The notes beneath the pieces are model-generated. The model saw only the letters and a list, made by a program, of their open reading frames with translations. It was not told where the DNA came from and searched no databases. Shown piece after piece: positions 63,810 to 64,000 of a stretch of 64,000 nucleotides of DNA. The stretch's first letter is position 1, and each line of letters opens with the position of its first letter. This stretch comes from Prostheceraeus crozeri (lineage: Eukaryota > Platyhelminthes > Polycladida > Euryleptidae), in assembly GCA_907163375.1 (NCBI GenBank), contig CAJQUW010008721.1:310001-374000 (forward strand). Reading direction: 5' to 3'. The position numbers and the translations under genes were made by a program.

Positions 63810-64000
63810 TCAGAATCGAGTGATACCCCCACGAGCTGCGATCACTGCTGAGATGCGATCATTCATGCTCTTTATCAATGAGTCAACAATAGATTGTGGC
63901 ATCAATTGCTATGTTGCCAGGAGCCAATGTTTCATCTCTTTTATTGTTTTTACGGGAGTGGAACGACAATTGATTCCCACCGAGGAAATCCCACACATGC
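63810..64000 (-). pseudogene. Tc1-like transposase C terminus, cut by the window edge
   Basis: The minus strand from 64000 reads VWDFLGGNQLSFHSRK, then after a frame break PQSIVDSLIKSMNDRISAVI and AARGGITRF, with the stop at 63812-63810. W-D-x-L-G-x after the catalytic glutamate and the A-R-G-G-x-T-R-Y/F end are typical of a Tc1 subgroup. The rest of the element lies outside the window. Confidence 0.8.

Noticed and set aside
1-64000. CRISPR arrays, bacterial operons, rRNA genes
   Set aside because: No regularly spaced identical repeats with unique spacers, no operon-like gene order and no rRNA-like sequence. The intron structure and element classes are those of an animal.

Overview
This is AT-rich nuclear DNA from an animal, most likely a marine invertebrate. 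The evidence is GT-AG introns, APE-type LINEs, Penelope-like elements with GIY-YIG domains, and Tc1/mariner, piggyBac and hAT-type DNA transposons. Nothing in it is bacterial. The species cannot be named from this window. I recognise one convincing host gene: a five-exon gene on the + strand (13262-19146) that encodes a 209-residue secreted protein of the ependymin-related type. Nearly everything else I recognise is transposable-element sequence in various states of decay, much of it nested. || Layout. 1-423 is a minus-strand LINE ORF1 fragment. 2281-2490 is a GAGGTC-rich minisatellite. 3138-3942 holds a 128-bp direct repeat around a 100-bp foldback. 4497-7196 is a LINE ORF2 with its 3' tail. 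7860-9493 is a dead Tc1-like element. 11247-12957 holds fragments of two DNA-element families that recur downstream. 13262-19146 is the ependymin-like gene; its second intron carries two divergent Penelope pieces. 19196-23817 holds an inverted duplication with a hAT-type element in one copy only, and a 922-bp element between the copies. 25665-26278 is a pogo-like MITE. 27640-31607 is a Penelope-like element split by a Tc1-like element. 31656-32685 is an element with 8-bp target duplications. 32744-34190 is a reverse-transcriptase relic. 36673-38183 is a second hAT-type element with a nested TA element. || 39712-43721 is a large foldback-ended DNA transposon. Its broken transposase has a CxxC, NGNxAR, HxxxxH, SE motif order like that of the RAG1/Transib/CMC group, and its inner inverted repeats begin CACGGTG. 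44151-44901 is a LINE 3' fragment. 45299-51871 is a DD41D (rosa-like) element interrupted both by a LINE with two open ORFs and by a DD34D mariner. 51898-52425 is a Penelope fragment. 55039-56312 holds another 8-bp-TSD element and a MITE. 57082-59664 is a piggyBac element, with its unoccupied paralogous site at 62944-63325. 63810-64000 is a Tc1 fragment cut by the window edge. || Several elements can be bounded exactly because target duplications, paralogous empty sites or interrupted reading frames are all present in the same window. None of the DNA-transposon transposases is intact. The only recent-looking coding element is the LINE at about 45621-49660.
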